Origin: Rheinheimera soli | GTDB taxonomy: Bacteria; Pseudomonadota; Gammaproteobacteria; Enterobacterales; Alteromonadaceae | Direction of reading: 5' to 3' | Assembly: GCF_021290985.1 (NCBI RefSeq) | Contig: NZ_JAJOYU010000001.1 | Location: 248,001 to 312,000, forward strand | DNA: 64,000 nucleotides | In this document: positions 46,582 through 56,206 of the stretch, one piece after another | Layout of the letters: the number at the start of each line of letters is the position of its first letter | How positions within the stretch are numbered: the first letter of the stretch is position 1 | Program-made: the position numbers and the translations under genes | The notes under the pieces: model-generated | Told to the model about the DNA's origin: nothing | The model's database searches: none | The model's input: only the letters and a program-made list of their open reading frames with translations

Positions 46582-48849
46582 TTAAGCACGTAATTGGTTC
46601 AATAGCTGTTTTTGATCGAGGAAACGTTGTACTTGCAGACGAACTTGTTTTGGCGACTGACAGGCCAGAATTTCCGGCAGCAGCAATTGCAGTTCAGACA
46701 TATTGACTCTGCGCAGCAACCATTTGATTTTTGCCAGATTACTGCTGTTCATACTGAACTTGTCATAGCCCATAGCGGCTAAAATCAGCACACCGGCAGG
46801 CTCACCCGCCAGCTCGCCACAAATGCTCATCGGCAGTTGTAAACCCTGAGCCTGCAATGACATCTGGTGCAAAGCACGCAATACCGCAGGATGCATCGCA
46901 TCATACAAACCAGCCACTCGTGGGTTGTTGCGATCGACAGCCAATAAATACTGGGTTAAATCGTTGGTACCCACTGAGCAGAAATCAATTTTCCGCGCCA
47001 GTTCAGGCAACTGATACATGATGGACGGTACTTCAATCATCACGCCGACTTTGGCTTTAGGCAGCTGCACTTCAGTGCCAGCTAATTCATCAGTCAGTTC
47101 AAAAGTGGCTTGTTTGATTAAGCGCAGCGACTCATCCACTTCGGCTAAATCCGAAATCATTGGCAGCAAAATATGCAAATTGCCCTGACCAATGTTGGCC
47201 TTCAGCATAGCGCGGATCTGCACCAGAAAAATTTCCGGATGATCCAGAGTTAAACGAATACCACGCCAGCCTAAAAAGGGGTTTTCTTCAATAATGCTGA
47301 AATAAGGCAGCGCTTTATCACCGCCCACATCCAGAGTTCGCATCACTACTGCTTTGGTTGGATGTGATGCTAATACTTTTTTATACAACTCTATCTGCTC
47401 CGCTTCAGTCGGGAAACGGTTGCGCATAATAAAAGGGAATTCTGTACGGTATAAACCTATACCATCTGTGTAAGATGGCTGAGTACTTTCCAGTTCAATA
47501 GCAAGACCAGCATTGACCATTAAGCTAAAAGGCGCACCACAAGCGCTCTGAGCGTTTAAATGCATCTCGGATTGATAACGGGCGCTCAACTGAGCATCTT
47601 CGCTGATCAAGGCCTGATATTCAGCCACTATAGCTTCAGCGGGAGCCACTAAAATTTGACCACGGTAGCCGTCAACAATCAGACGTTTACTTTGCCAGTG
47701 AAACAACGGCAGCTCGTCCAGCCCCATCACAGCAGGAATGCCTAAAGCACGCGCCATAATAGCGGCGTGTGAGTTGACTGAGCCTTTCAGCGAAACAATA
47801 GCCACCAGTTGAGCGCGTGGAATTTCAGCCAACATAGTGGCAGTGACGTTATCAGCCACCAGTACTACTTTTTCCGGCAATTTATGATGGCGCTGCTCAG
47901 TGTCGAGCAAATGATTCAGTACCCTTTGGCCTAAATCACGGATATCTGTGCCGCGCTCTCTCAGATAAGGGTCGTCCATATCGTCAAACTGGCGGGCAAA
48001 CTTTTCGACCACACGTTTCAATGCACTTTTAGCACACCAACCTTCGTGAATTTGTTTTTCAATTTCATTGCCAAGGCTGGCGGCGTCTAATAACTGATGG
48101 TACACATCAAAAATAGCCAAAGCGTCTGGCGGTAAATGCCCGGCCATACGTTCAGCTAAACGATTAAATTCGGCTTTGGTAATTTTGACTGCTTTGTAAA
48201 AACGCGACAGTTCCTTTTCCGGATCGTCGACTTTTTTCAGCGATATCGCATCAAAGTCACTGGACGGTTCCAGTACAAAACCTTCACCTATGGCGATACC
48301 AGGAGCGCCGGGTAAACCCTGCAACTGGCCTGTACTGTTATGTTGTTTTGAATTCTGGCTGGCTGCCTGACGCATTTCTGCATTCACCAGCACAGAGGCA
48401 AGCTGCACGCCTAAAGTCACTAAAAAGGATTCTTCGTCTTCACTGAAGACCCGTGATTCGCCCTGCTGTATGGTTAATACACCCAGAACTTTACGGTGAT
48501 GAATAATAGGGCAGCCTAAAAAGGCCGAAAATCGGTCTTCACTGACTTCAGGGGTAACTTTAAAACGAGGGTGTAAATGAGCTTGGGCTAAATTGATTGG
48601 CTCTTCACGCTGACCGACCCAGCCAATTAAGCCTTCAGAAAAGCCAATAGAAATTTGGCCAACGGCTTCAGGATTTAAGCCGTCTGTGGCCATCAACATA
48701 AAATGTTGCTGCTCATAGTCGGCTAAATAAACAGAGCAACACTCTGTTTTCAGTGCATTTTTTACGTTCGAGACTAAGCCAGCCAATGCGTTATTCAGTA
48801 CCGGCTCTTGCGCCACATCCTGCACTATGCGCCTTAACTGGCTCAGCAT
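46582..48849 (-). CDS. ptsP: PTS-Ntr enzyme I (phosphoenolpyruvate-protein phosphotransferase PtsP)
   Basis: First phosphotransferase of the nitrogen PTS. 755 aa: N-terminal GAF sensor (about 10-155), HPr-binding helical domain, swivel domain with phospho-His in GSVNSHAAIMARALG, and C-terminal PEP-binding barrel (VGVMIEVPS, ICGELAGEPAG). Two bp after rppH, so an operon. Confidence 0.96.
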   Translation of the reverse strand: MLSQLRRIVQDVAQEPVLNNALAGLVSNVKNALKTECCSVYLADYEQQHFMLMATDGLNPEAVGQISIGFSEGLIGWVGQREEPINLAQAHLHPRFKVTPEVSEDRFSAFLGCPIIHHRKVLGVLTIQQGESRVFSEDEESFLVTLGVQLASVLVNAEMRQAASQNSKQHNSTGQLQGLPGAPGIAIGEGFVLEPSSDFDAISLKKVDDPEKELSRFYKAVKITKAEFNRLAERMAGHLPPDALAIFDVYHQLLDAASLGNEIEKQIHEGWCAKSALKRVVEKFARQFDDMDDPYLRERGTDIRDLGQRVLNHLLDTEQRHHKLPEKVVLVADNVTATMLAEIPRAQLVAIVSLKGSVNSHAAIMARALGIPAVMGLDELPLFHWQSKRLIVDGYRGQILVAPAEAIVAEYQALISEDAQLSARYQSEMHLNAQSACGAPFSLMVNAGLAIELESTQPSYTDGIGLYRTEFPFIMRNRFPTEAEQIELYKKVLASHPTKAVVMRTLDVGGDKALPYFSIIEENPFLGWRGIRLTLDHPEIFLVQIRAMLKANIGQGNLHILLPMISDLAEVDESLRLIKQATFELTDELAGTEVQLPKAKVGVMIEVPSIMYQLPELARKIDFCSVGTNDLTQYLLAVDRNNPRVAGLYDAMHPAVLRALHQMSLQAQGLQLPMSICGELAGEPAGVLILAAMGYDKFSMNSSNLAKIKWLLRRVNMSELQLLLPEILACQSPKQVRLQVQRFLDQKQLLNQLRA

Positions 48850-48851
48850 TC

Positions 48852-49370
48852 CTAACCCCTTCTGATTAACTTCTCATTTTTTCCATCTCTACGAAGATAC
48901 GGCAATGCAATAGGGGCAAACTCTTTCATCACCTTACGGTACACTTCCCGCTTAAAGGCGACGACCTGACGCACCGGATACCAATAACTGACCCAACGCC
49001 AGTCATCGAACTCCGGATGCGAAGTTTTTAACAGATTTACGTCTTCATCCTTACAGGTCAGGCGCAACAAAAACCATTTTTGCTTTTGCCCTATACACAC
49101 CGGATTACTGTCCCGTCGAATTAAACGCTTAGGTAATTTGTACCTTAGCCAGTGTTTGGTTACAGCAATAATTTCTACATCTTCAGGCTGTAAACCAACT
49201 TCTTCGTTTAACTCGCGGTACATGGCCTGCTCTGGGGTTTCCCCGTCATCAATGCCGCCCTGTGGGTACTGCCAGGAATGTTGACCGTATCTCCTTGCCC
49301 AAAACACCTGTCCCTGGTGGTTGTATATTACAATGCCGACGTTGGCTCTAAAGCCTTCAGCGTCGATCAC
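48852..49370 (-). CDS. rppH: RNA pyrophosphohydrolase RppH
   Basis: Nudix enzyme removing pyrophosphate from mRNA 5' ends to start decay. 172 aa; Nudix box at 38-60 (GGIDDGE then [10 protein letters not shown]). GTG start with AGAGG 5 nt ahead, giving the N-terminus [13 protein letters not shown] shared by the family. Typical gammaproteobacterial neighbour of ptsP and mutH. Confidence 0.96.
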   Translation of the reverse strand: MIDAEGFRANVGIVIYNHQGQVFWARRYGQHSWQYPQGGIDDGETPEQAMYRELNEEVGLQPEDVEIIAVTKHWLRYKLPKRLIRRDSNPVCIGQKQKWFLLRLTCKDEDVNLLKTSHPEFDDWRWVSYWYPVRQVVAFKREVYRKVMKEFAPIALPYLRRDGKNEKLIRRG

Positions 49371-49454
49371 AAAAACCTCTAGCTTGGTTACAGCTGTTGT
49401 TTCATCGATTCTTTCATAAAGTCACGACTTCGGCAAATTGTATTTTCTACAGAG

Positions 49455-49463
49455 TTATCCACA
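49455..49463 (+). promoter_or_regulatory. DnaA box 1 (TTATCCACA)
   Basis: Perfect match to the DnaA consensus TTATNCACA. It is one of three in the 381-bp gap between rppH and mutH. No gene was seen in the gap, which is AT-rich around 49570-49620. Confidence 0.7.
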
Positions 49464-49521
49464 ATTTAACTGATTAATTAGCACGCACTGTGAACTTCTA
49501 CACAGGCTCTGTTCATAAAGC

Positions 49522-49530
49522 TGTGCATAA
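49522..49530 (-). promoter_or_regulatory. DnaA box 2 (TTATGCACA)
   Basis: Consensus DnaA box on the minus strand, 58 bp from box 1. Confidence 0.65.
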
Positions 49531-49651
49531 GGGTGTTTTTGTTCTTGAATAACTTTGAATCGCTGGAATAACACTCAACCAATACATAGAAAATAATCAT
49601 AAAAAACATTGGGTTATAGTGAAAAGATTGCTATTTGAGCAGTGTTACAAC

Positions 49652-49660
49652 TGTGCATAA
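49652..49660 (-). promoter_or_regulatory. DnaA box 3 (TTATGCACA)
   Basis: Identical to box 2 in orientation and sequence, about 90 bp before the chosen mutH start. It lies inside the longest possible mutH frame, which supports the shorter gene model. Confidence 0.65.
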
Positions 49661-49751
49661 CTTGCTTTGTTTACTTTTTGAACAGCAAAATATGCCAAAA
49701 AATGTTAATGTTTTGAAAGACCTGAATCACTGCTGCTTTTATGACGCTTTT

Positions 49752-50420
49752 ATGAGCCAGCCTCCCAAAAATACAGAAGAATTACTAGAACGTTGTTATC
49801 TGATTGCAGGCCTGACTTTAGGCCAGTTGGCAGAGCACTATCAGCTTCAACTGCCTGCCAATCTGCAACGGGAAAAAGGTAGTGTAGGCCAATTGCTGGA
49901 ACTGGTATTAGGTGCCAGCAGTGGTAGCAAAGCCGAACCTGATTTTCCTCATCTAGGCGTAGAACTGAAAACCTTACCTGTGGACCGCTTTGGTAAACCT
50001 CTGGAAAGTACTTATGTTTGTGTGGCGCCTTTAACTGATGTGACGGGGTTACACTGGCAGGAATCCTGGGTGTGTCGCAAGCTCAGCAAAGTGTTGTTTG
50101 TGCCCATACTGGCTGAACGTTCTATTCCTTTGGCTGAACGTCAGATAGGCACAGCTTTTTTATGGAGTCCGGATGCTGAACAGCAGGCCTTGTTGCAACA
50201 GGATTGGGAAGAGTTGATGGAGCTGATTGTGTTAGGTGGCATCGATCAGATTAAAGGCGCGCATGGCAAAGTACTGCAATTAAGACCCAAAGCAGCCAAT
50301 AGCAAAGCCTTAACTTCTGCTATTGGTGCTGAAGGCCAACCTATTCAAACCCTGCCTAGAGGCTTTTATTTAAAGGCCAGCTTTACTGCTTCATTACTGG
50401 CCCGCCAGTTTGGTGTTTAA
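49752..50420 (+). CDS. mutH: DNA mismatch repair endonuclease MutH
   Basis: Nicks the unmethylated strand at hemimethylated GATC sites during mismatch repair. 222 aa from the ATG at 49752 ([12 protein letters not shown]), which matches the family N-terminus. The longest frame has 39 extra codons in the upstream region. Catalytic residues D64, E71 and K73 are visible in [11 protein letters not shown]. Implies Dam methylation in the host. Overlaps the convergent solute-binding gene by 4 bp. Confidence 0.96.
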   Translation: MSQPPKNTEELLERCYLIAGLTLGQLAEHYQLQLPANLQREKGSVGQLLELVLGASSGSKAEPDFPHLGVELKTLPVDRFGKPLESTYVCVAPLTDVTGLHWQESWVCRKLSKVLFVPILAERSIPLAERQIGTAFLWSPDAEQQALLQQDWEELMELIVLGGIDQIKGAHGKVLQLRPKAANSKALTSAIGAEGQPIQTLPRGFYLKASFTASLLARQFGV

Positions 50421-51259
50421 CTCTGGTATTTACTGAGTAGTTGTTGATAATCGCCACTGTCTTTTAGCTGCTGTAGCGCCTGGTTAAAGGAGCTGACCAG
50501 TTCTGGTTTTACTGTGGATTTGCTGAACATCACATAAATCGGACTTTCAGGCAGTTTCACAGGGTGGGGCTGAACTTGTTGCTCTAACCCTTTACGCCGG
50601 ATAATAGCAGCACCAACAAAACTATCTTCCAGCACAGCATCCACCTGATCATCCAACAGCACAGCGATATTTTGCTCGCTCATCGAAGACTCCACAAACT
50701 GTGGACGCATATGTTCGTCGCTATACAAGGCGCTGATTTGTTCACCGTAGTAATAATCGCTGATCAGCCCCACCTTGTGTTTCGCCGCTACCATTTCTGC
50801 TACAGATTGAAAATTGTATTTGTCTGCATCGTTCTTACGCACAAACAACTGAAACTGCTCAGCACGGTAGGGTTCAGAAAATAGCGCAAACTCTTCACGG
50901 GCAACTGTTTTGGATGCGCCCAACAGCACATCCAACTGCCCTTGTCTGAACTGCCCTAGCAACTCCTGCCAGGTGCCATGTTGCAGCACCAAGGTACAGT
51001 TCATACGGCCGGCAACGGCTTGTACTATTTCAATATCCAAACCACTGGCTTGTTGTTCCAATCCGACATATTGGTAGGGTTCCCAGGATTCAAAACCTAG
51101 TTTCAGCTGGCAAGGTGCGGCTTTGGGTTCAGAGGGAGTTTCTGCCACTTTAGTGACGGCATCAGCAGGAGTAACAACAGAGGTTTGAGTTTCAGCAGGT
51201 TTACAACCAAACAACAGCAGACAAACTACAGCGCTGCATAGAAAGTGTTGAACGTTCAT
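50417..51259 (-). CDS. Periplasmic solute-binding lipoprotein, amino-acid type (SBP family 3)
   Basis: 280 aa with lipobox LLFG-C19 and an acidic/Thr-rich linker, then the two-lobed binding domain (about 50-275): [55 protein letters not shown]. No transporter gene is adjacent, so it may be an orphan sensor or binding protein. Ligand unknown. Confidence 0.85.
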   Translation of the reverse strand: MNVQHFLCSAVVCLLLFGCKPAETQTSVVTPADAVTKVAETPSEPKAAPCQLKLGFESWEPYQYVGLEQQASGLDIEIVQAVAGRMNCTLVLQHGTWQELLGQFRQGQLDVLLGASKTVAREEFALFSEPYRAEQFQLFVRKNDADKYNFQSVAEMVAAKHKVGLISDYYYGEQISALYSDEHMRPQFVESSMSEQNIAVLLDDQVDAVLEDSFVGAAIIRRKGLEQQVQPHPVKLPESPIYVMFSKSTVKPELVSSFNQALQQLKDSGDYQQLLSKYQS

Positions 51260-51356
51260 AAGCGGCCTCTTTATTTTTTAGTGTCTATCCGCTTTGAGCT
51301 TAGTGCATCTAGGCAATTTTTCCTCTTACATCAGATACTTTTTGTAACCATAAGTA

Positions 51357-51380
51357 AACAAAAGCCACCCGAAGGTGGCT
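51357..51380 (-). terminator. Intrinsic terminator after dbpA
   Basis: Stem AGCCACC/GGTGGCT with a TTCG tetraloop on the minus strand, followed by TTTTGTTT, 32 bp after the dbpA stop. Confidence 0.9.
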
Positions 51381-51411
51381 CCAATTTATTCATACAAAAG
51401 GCCAGCTAGTC

Positions 51412-52842
51412 TCAGACAAAGCGGCAGCGGAATTGACGCCCTTTGATTTTGCCTTCGCTTAAGCGTTTTAGTGCAGCATTTGCCACGTCGTTGCGAACAG
51501 CGACAAAACTAACCATAGGCAGCACGTTTATTTTACCTAGTTGGTCAAAGGACAAACCCAGTTCACCTGTTAAGGCGCCTACTATATCGCCTGGGCGAAC
51601 TTTGTCTTTTTTGCCGCCATCGATCATCACAGTACGCATAGGCGCGCGCGCTGGCACGCCGTCTTTAGCAGGATAAGCAGTTAACTCGGCCCACTGTGCT
51701 GTTAAACCCAGTTGATCTTCCAGTGCGGCCAAACGGCCCATTTGCGAAGGAGTCACCAGTGTTAAAGCCAGACCTTCGCTACCTGCCCGGCCAGTACGCC
51801 CTACCCTGTGCACATGCACTTCTGGGTCGTTGGATAAATCGTAATTAATAACCAAAGGTAAAGCACTGATATCCAAGCCACGGGCTGCGACATCAGTTGC
51901 CACCATAATCAGGCAACTTTGGTTGGTAAACTGCATCAGCACACGTTCGCGGTCACGCTGCTCTAAGTCACCATGCAACGACATCACGCTGTAACCGGCA
52001 TCTGCGAGTTCATCACAAATATCCTGAGTGTCTTTGCGCATATTGGAGAAAATCAGTGTGGGCTTGGCGCCATGCCAGGACAATAGTTGCTTTAAAGCTG
52101 CAATTTTGTCGTTGGCGTCTACTTCGATAAACTTCTGCTCTATTTCAGTTTGTTCAGCATCTTCCACAAACACCTGCACAGCATCAGCTTTTAAGTGACG
52201 TTTTAAATCGTTCACTTTGTCCGGGTACGTGGCTGAAAACAACAAGGTTTGGCGATCAGCAGGCAAAGCTTTCAGAATAACGCCAATATCATCAGCGAAG
52301 CCCATGTCCAGCATACGGTCAGCTTCATCCAGTACCAGGGTTTCGACATCAGACAAGTTCAGCAGGTTGCGGTCTATCATCTCGAGGATACGACCCGGTG
52401 TGCCGACAATAATATGGGCGCCATGTTCTAACGAGCCAATTTGTGGACCAACAGAAACGCCACCTACCAGCGTCAACACTTTGATATTGTGCTGACTGCG
52501 GGCTAAACGACGGATTTCCTGTGCGACCTGCTCAGCCAGTTCACGGGTAGGACAAAGCACCAGCGATTGAATACGGAAACGTTTGACCGCCAGTTTATGC
52601 AACAAGGTCAGGGCAAAAGCCACTGTTTTGCCACTGCCGGTACGGGCTTTGGCCAGAATGTCTTTGCCTTCCAACAGTGCAGGCAAAGCCTGTTGCTGAA
52701 TAGGTGTCATCTGGCTGTAGCCAAGACTCTCAAGGCTTTGTAATAAATGTTCTGCTAACGGCAGACTGGTAAAAGTGGCGTTGCTCAAAAAATGGGTACT
52801 CTCTATTGACACAGAAACTGGCACGGGAAAAAGGGCGCGCAC
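51412..52842 (-). CDS. dbpA: ATP-dependent RNA helicase DbpA
   Basis: DEAD-box helicase assisting 50S ribosome assembly. Motif I ARTGSGKT, motif II DEADRMLDMGF, SAT motif LFSATYP, HRVGRTGRAG, and the C-terminal RNA-binding domain (DGGKKDKVRPGDIVGALTGELG) that targets 23S rRNA in DbpA. Up to 476 aa from a GTG at 52842; the family N-terminus suggests the true start is 10-20 codons later (GTG at 52812 or TTG near 52788), but no ribosome site decides it. Confidence 0.93.
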   Translation of the reverse strand: MRALFPVPVSVSIESTHFLSNATFTSLPLAEHLLQSLESLGYSQMTPIQQQALPALLEGKDILAKARTGSGKTVAFALTLLHKLAVKRFRIQSLVLCPTRELAEQVAQEIRRLARSQHNIKVLTLVGGVSVGPQIGSLEHGAHIIVGTPGRILEMIDRNLLNLSDVETLVLDEADRMLDMGFADDIGVILKALPADRQTLLFSATYPDKVNDLKRHLKADAVQVFVEDAEQTEIEQKFIEVDANDKIAALKQLLSWHGAKPTLIFSNMRKDTQDICDELADAGYSVMSLHGDLEQRDRERVLMQFTNQSCLIMVATDVAARGLDISALPLVINYDLSNDPEVHVHRVGRTGRAGSEGLALTLVTPSQMGRLAALEDQLGLTAQWAELTAYPAKDGVPARAPMRTVMIDGGKKDKVRPGDIVGALTGELGLSFDQLGKINVLPMVSFVAVRNDVANAALKRLSEGKIKGRQFRCRFV

Positions 52843-52904
52843 TATAACAGAAGCACGAACCCCGAGCGAGTATAAATTTTAAGCACTTTTCACTAGGGTA
52901 AGCA

Positions 52905-53708
52905 TTAGGCGAATACCGTGACCGTCTGGCGGCTGATGGCAGCTAATTGGCCATCAGGTTGCCATAACTTTGCTTCGATATGATGATAGCCATCAGCGCC
53001 ATGTTCAATGCTGGCCAGATATGACCACCAGTCAGTCGTCAGAGCTTTAGTTTCTGCGTCCTGATGCGGCTGGATAAACTCGATAGTCCAGGTTAACGAA
53101 CTGGCAGGAGCCGGTTGATTCAGTAAAGTTAAACTAACCGGAGGCCAGGCGTCGACCAAGGCCAATAACTCCAGCACACCGACAGCTGTGCTTTGTCCTT
53201 CAGCAAAACGTATTAAACCGCCAAGCTCCGTGCCGCTTCCACCGGAGAATGGCATAGCACCGCGAGTGATATGGTAATCAAAATGCAGGGTAAATTCCGG
53301 TGCAGGCCCTTGTTTTGGCAACACCATAGCCTTTGTATTAAATTCTGGCGCTGCGTCTGCTTTAATCTGATAAGCCGATGGACGTTCAACTCCAAAGCTG
53401 GCCAGCAGCACTAGAGCCACTTGTCCTTGCTGGGTAATTTCCACCATAGCCTGAATGACCGACTTGCCCTGACGCAAAATGCGCCGCGATACAGTGGCTG
53501 GCCCTGCATTGAGCGGTGCGACAAAAGACACAGACACTGAGCGCAGCGGAATTTGTGCCGGTAGCTCTGTGATTAAATGCGCTAAAGCTAAAGCTGACGC
53601 CATGCCACCAAACACAGCCCTGCCCTGGCCCCACTGCTCTGGCACTTCAATCTGTAACTCATCCGCCTGTCCGGTTTTAAACTGCTGCATTACATCGGCA
53701 AATAACAT
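52905..53708 (-). CDS. Double hot-dog acyl-CoA thioesterase family protein
   Basis: 267 aa with the TesB-like two-repeat hot-dog: GRAVFGGMASALALAH in the first repeat and GGSGTELGGLIRFAEG in the second. Probably hydrolyses fatty acyl-CoA. Lies 14 bp after the desaturase, so likely in the same operon, and AAGGA precedes its ATG. Confidence 0.78.
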   Translation of the reverse strand: MLFADVMQQFKTGQADELQIEVPEQWGQGRAVFGGMASALALAHLITELPAQIPLRSVSVSFVAPLNAGPATVSRRILRQGKSVIQAMVEITQQGQVALVLLASFGVERPSAYQIKADAAPEFNTKAMVLPKQGPAPEFTLHFDYHITRGAMPFSGGSGTELGGLIRFAEGQSTAVGVLELLALVDAWPPVSLTLLNQPAPASSLTWTIEFIQPHQDAETKALTTDWWSYLASIEHGADGYHHIEAKLWQPDGQLAAISRQTVTVFA

Positions 53709-53722
53709 GGCTATGTCCTTTT

Positions 53723-54802
53723 TTATGCTGTGGTGACTTTTCCGCCAGGAAAAGAATATCTGATAATCCGGGCAACTACCGTAGCGTACTGGCGCAAAAA
53801 ACTGCCGCTGTTATAAGCAATGCCGTATTTTTTCGCAATAGCCTGTACTTGGGGTGCGACCGTCAGATAATGCAAAGCTGGCATATCCGGAAACAAATGA
53901 TGTTCAATCTGGCAACTTAAATGGCCAGTTAAAATATGAAACCAACGAGGTCCGGTAAAGTTGGATGAACCCAGAATTTGCCGATAATACCAATGTCCAC
54001 GGCTTTCACCTTCGCATTGCTCTTGGGTAAAAGTGTGAACATCAGCGGTAAAATGACCACAAAAAATCACAGTAGAGGTCCATAAATTACGGATAATATT
54101 CGCCAGCAAATTACCAGCTAACACCCATAACCACATAGGCCCGGCAATCAAAGGAAAAAACACATAATCTTTAAACAACTGCCGTGCGCCTTTGCCAAAA
54201 AAAGCTTTTTTCAAATCGGTATGGCTGACACTGTTGATGCGATCGGGTTTCTTTTTACCAAAAAACACCCGCTCCCCCGCCAGCTCGTGGTAAGACACGC
54301 CCCATTGAAACAAGGTGCTTAACAGCAGATAAGTGACAAACTGCCATAAATTACGCAGCCGCCAGCGGAAATCATTACTCAGCCGCAATAAGCCATAACC
54401 AAAGTCGCGGTCTTTGCCGATGATGTTGGTGTAGGTGTGATGCTCAAAGTTATGAGTGCGTTTCCAGGAACCAGCGTCACAGGCGATATCCCATTCAAAA
54501 CGCTGTGAATGCAGCACAGGGTCATTCATCCAGTCGTATTGTCCATGCAAGACGTTATGACCTATTTCCATATTGTCGAGAATTTTTGCCAGCGCCAAAA
54601 GCGCAACACCTAAAACCCACAACCAGGGCGTGATAAAACCCAGCACCATAAATATACGACCTGAAATGGCGCTTAAGCGCTGCGTCATTAACATACGGCG
54701 AATATAACGCGCTTCTTTATCACCCAGCTGACTCATCACACCAGCTTTGACCTGATCCAGCTCAGCAGCCAATTCCGACAATTGTTGTTCTGTAAGTTTC
54801 AT
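53723..54802 (-). CDS. Fatty acid desaturase (acyl-CoA/acyl-lipid type)
   Basis: Membrane di-iron desaturase of 359 aa. The three histidine boxes are clear: HNVLHGQY, HNFEHHTYT and QIEHHLFP. Several hydrophobic segments between them. No cytochrome b5 domain, so electrons should come from the adjacent reductase. The gene pair resembles the desC-desB operon of Pseudomonas. Start at the second of two ATGs (spacing to AGGA). Confidence 0.88.
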   Translation of the reverse strand: MKLTEQQLSELAAELDQVKAGVMSQLGDKEARYIRRMLMTQRLSAISGRIFMVLGFITPWLWVLGVALLALAKILDNMEIGHNVLHGQYDWMNDPVLHSQRFEWDIACDAGSWKRTHNFEHHTYTNIIGKDRDFGYGLLRLSNDFRWRLRNLWQFVTYLLLSTLFQWGVSYHELAGERVFFGKKKPDRINSVSHTDLKKAFFGKGARQLFKDYVFFPLIAGPMWLWVLAGNLLANIIRNLWTSTVIFCGHFTADVHTFTQEQCEGESRGHWYYRQILGSSNFTGPRWFHILTGHLSCQIEHHLFPDMPALHYLTVAPQVQAIAKKYGIAYNSGSFLRQYATVVARIIRYSFPGGKVTTA

Positions 54803-54809
54803 CATGGTC

Positions 54810-55928
54810 CTATAACTCTATTTGCAGGTTGCTGTGCGCAGCGCTGATACACAACTGAATTTGTTCAGGACCGTCGCCTGAGATTTGTCCGGTGCGTAAA
54901 TTCAGCACCTGGCCTGATTTTTTCTGACACACACACTGATAACACACGCCTATCCGGCAACCAAAACGTGGGTTGAGTCCTCGATGCTCTGCGGCCTGTA
55001 ATAACGTCACTCCTGCAGCGGCTTCCACTGTTGTTACCTTACCCTGCTGCATGAACAAGGCTTGTTTTAGGGGTCCTTCTGCTGCAGTCAGGGCCAAGCC
55101 AAACAGTTCGGCATGAATGGCAGTCGATGGCACTCCTTGTTGTATCAAATCCTCCTTGTACTGACGGCTCATCGCCGCTGGGCCACATAGATAGTAAAGA
55201 GCGTTGTTCAGCGAAAAGCCGGCTTTCGCTTTTAATTGCTGCACTAAGTTCAAGCGACCGCAAGTTTCAGTTTCAATCAGTTGCAATTCAAATAAAGGTT
55301 GTTTTGCCGCCAGTAATTTTAGTTCAGCCAAAAAGGCGGCCTGGGCTGCATTTTTGACGCAATAAAACAGCACAACAGGCGAAGTCCAGCAGCGTAAACT
55401 GCTTAACATGGACCAGAGTGGTGTAATGCCAGAACCTGCAGCCACCATCACTATGCTCTGTTCAAGCGCAGCATCAGATTTAGGTTCAAGTACAAAATCT
55501 CCCATCGCATCACTGATGCTCAAATGGGTTAATTCAGCAATGCCAGCAGCCAAAGCTTTAGTAAACTCGCCTTGAGATTGAATACGGCAACTGATGCGGA
55601 TTTGTTTTTGCCGCGCAAATACAACAGAGGACGAGCTGATACTAAAACTGCGGCTGATGTAACGGCCTTGATGCAGCATAGTGACCAAAAGATGCTGACC
55701 TGCGGTAAAACCAGCCCAGGACGAAGCAGGCTCTAACCAGACACTCAACATCTGATCGGTTTCCCAGCAAAAATCAACAATGCGGGCACTGTGATAATCC
55801 GGATGCAGCGCAGGCTTATGCCAGTTCAACAAAGGATGCAGGTAATAACCCAGCTTAGGTTGATTCGCCAGCATTAAACTAAATTGGCGATAGAGGCTCT
55901 GGCCACATAAAGAGATCGTTTTGTTCAC
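54810..55928 (-). CDS. Ferredoxin reductase-like oxidoreductase with C-terminal 2Fe-2S domain
   Basis: 372 aa. FAD/NAD(P)H reductase module (RSFSISSS FAD motif, VMVAAGSGITPLWSML NAD(P)-binding) fused to a plant-type ferredoxin domain with C-x4-C-x2-C (CRIGVCYQC) and a final Cys in LCIS. It likely passes electrons to the desaturase downstream. Start is the GTG at 55928 with a strong AAGGA 5 nt ahead; the longer frame adds 77 codons of AT-rich, operator-containing sequence and is rejected. Confidence 0.88.
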   Translation of the reverse strand: MNKTISLCGQSLYRQFSLMLANQPKLGYYLHPLLNWHKPALHPDYHSARIVDFCWETDQMLSVWLEPASSWAGFTAGQHLLVTMLHQGRYISRSFSISSSSVVFARQKQIRISCRIQSQGEFTKALAAGIAELTHLSISDAMGDFVLEPKSDAALEQSIVMVAAGSGITPLWSMLSSLRCWTSPVVLFYCVKNAAQAAFLAELKLLAAKQPLFELQLIETETCGRLNLVQQLKAKAGFSLNNALYYLCGPAAMSRQYKEDLIQQGVPSTAIHAELFGLALTAAEGPLKQALFMQQGKVTTVEAAAGVTLLQAAEHRGLNPRFGCRIGVCYQCVCQKKSGQVLNLRTGQISGDGPEQIQLCISAAHSNLQIEL

Positions 55929-55950
55929 ACTGGTCCTTCCACTTGATTTC

Positions 55951-55968
55951 AGCGCACAGTTGTACACT
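55951..55968 (-). promoter_or_regulatory. FabR/DesT-like operator
   Basis: AGTGTACAACTGTGCGCT is an 18-bp near palindrome (6 of 8 pairs per arm). It resembles the operators I remember for FabR and DesT, which sense the unsaturated/saturated acyl pool. It stands 22 bp before the reductase start. The rest of the gap to 56206 is AT-rich with no gene. Confidence 0.6.
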
Positions 55969-56206
55969 AAAAATAAGTGAAACTCCACTTCAAAGATCTG
56001 AAAACACATTAAAAACAATTCAAGATAATGAATTAAAACAAATTTATAAATTAAAGAAATGAACAAAAAAAACAGATTTGAGTGAACACCTGTAATCCTT
56101 ACTGATTTAAAAATGAAAATGGAGGGAGGCTTGAACACAAGCCGTCTGTCTTCAGACAAAACGGCTGTTACAGCAATGCCAGAATGGAATATGAAAACTC
56201 AGACTT

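Noticed and set aside
46563-46585. TAACAGC/GCTGTTA inverted repeat at the ptsP stop as terminator
   Set aside because: Overlaps the stop codon and has no T-tract.
49635-49751. 39-codon N-terminal extension of MutH
   Set aside because: Not in the family and covers a DnaA box; the internal ATG matches the known N-terminus.
55929-56159. 77-codon N-terminal extension of the ferredoxin reductase-like protein
   Set aside because: AT-rich, hydrophobic nonsense-like sequence that spans the palindromic operator; a GTG with a strong ribosome site starts the real gene.
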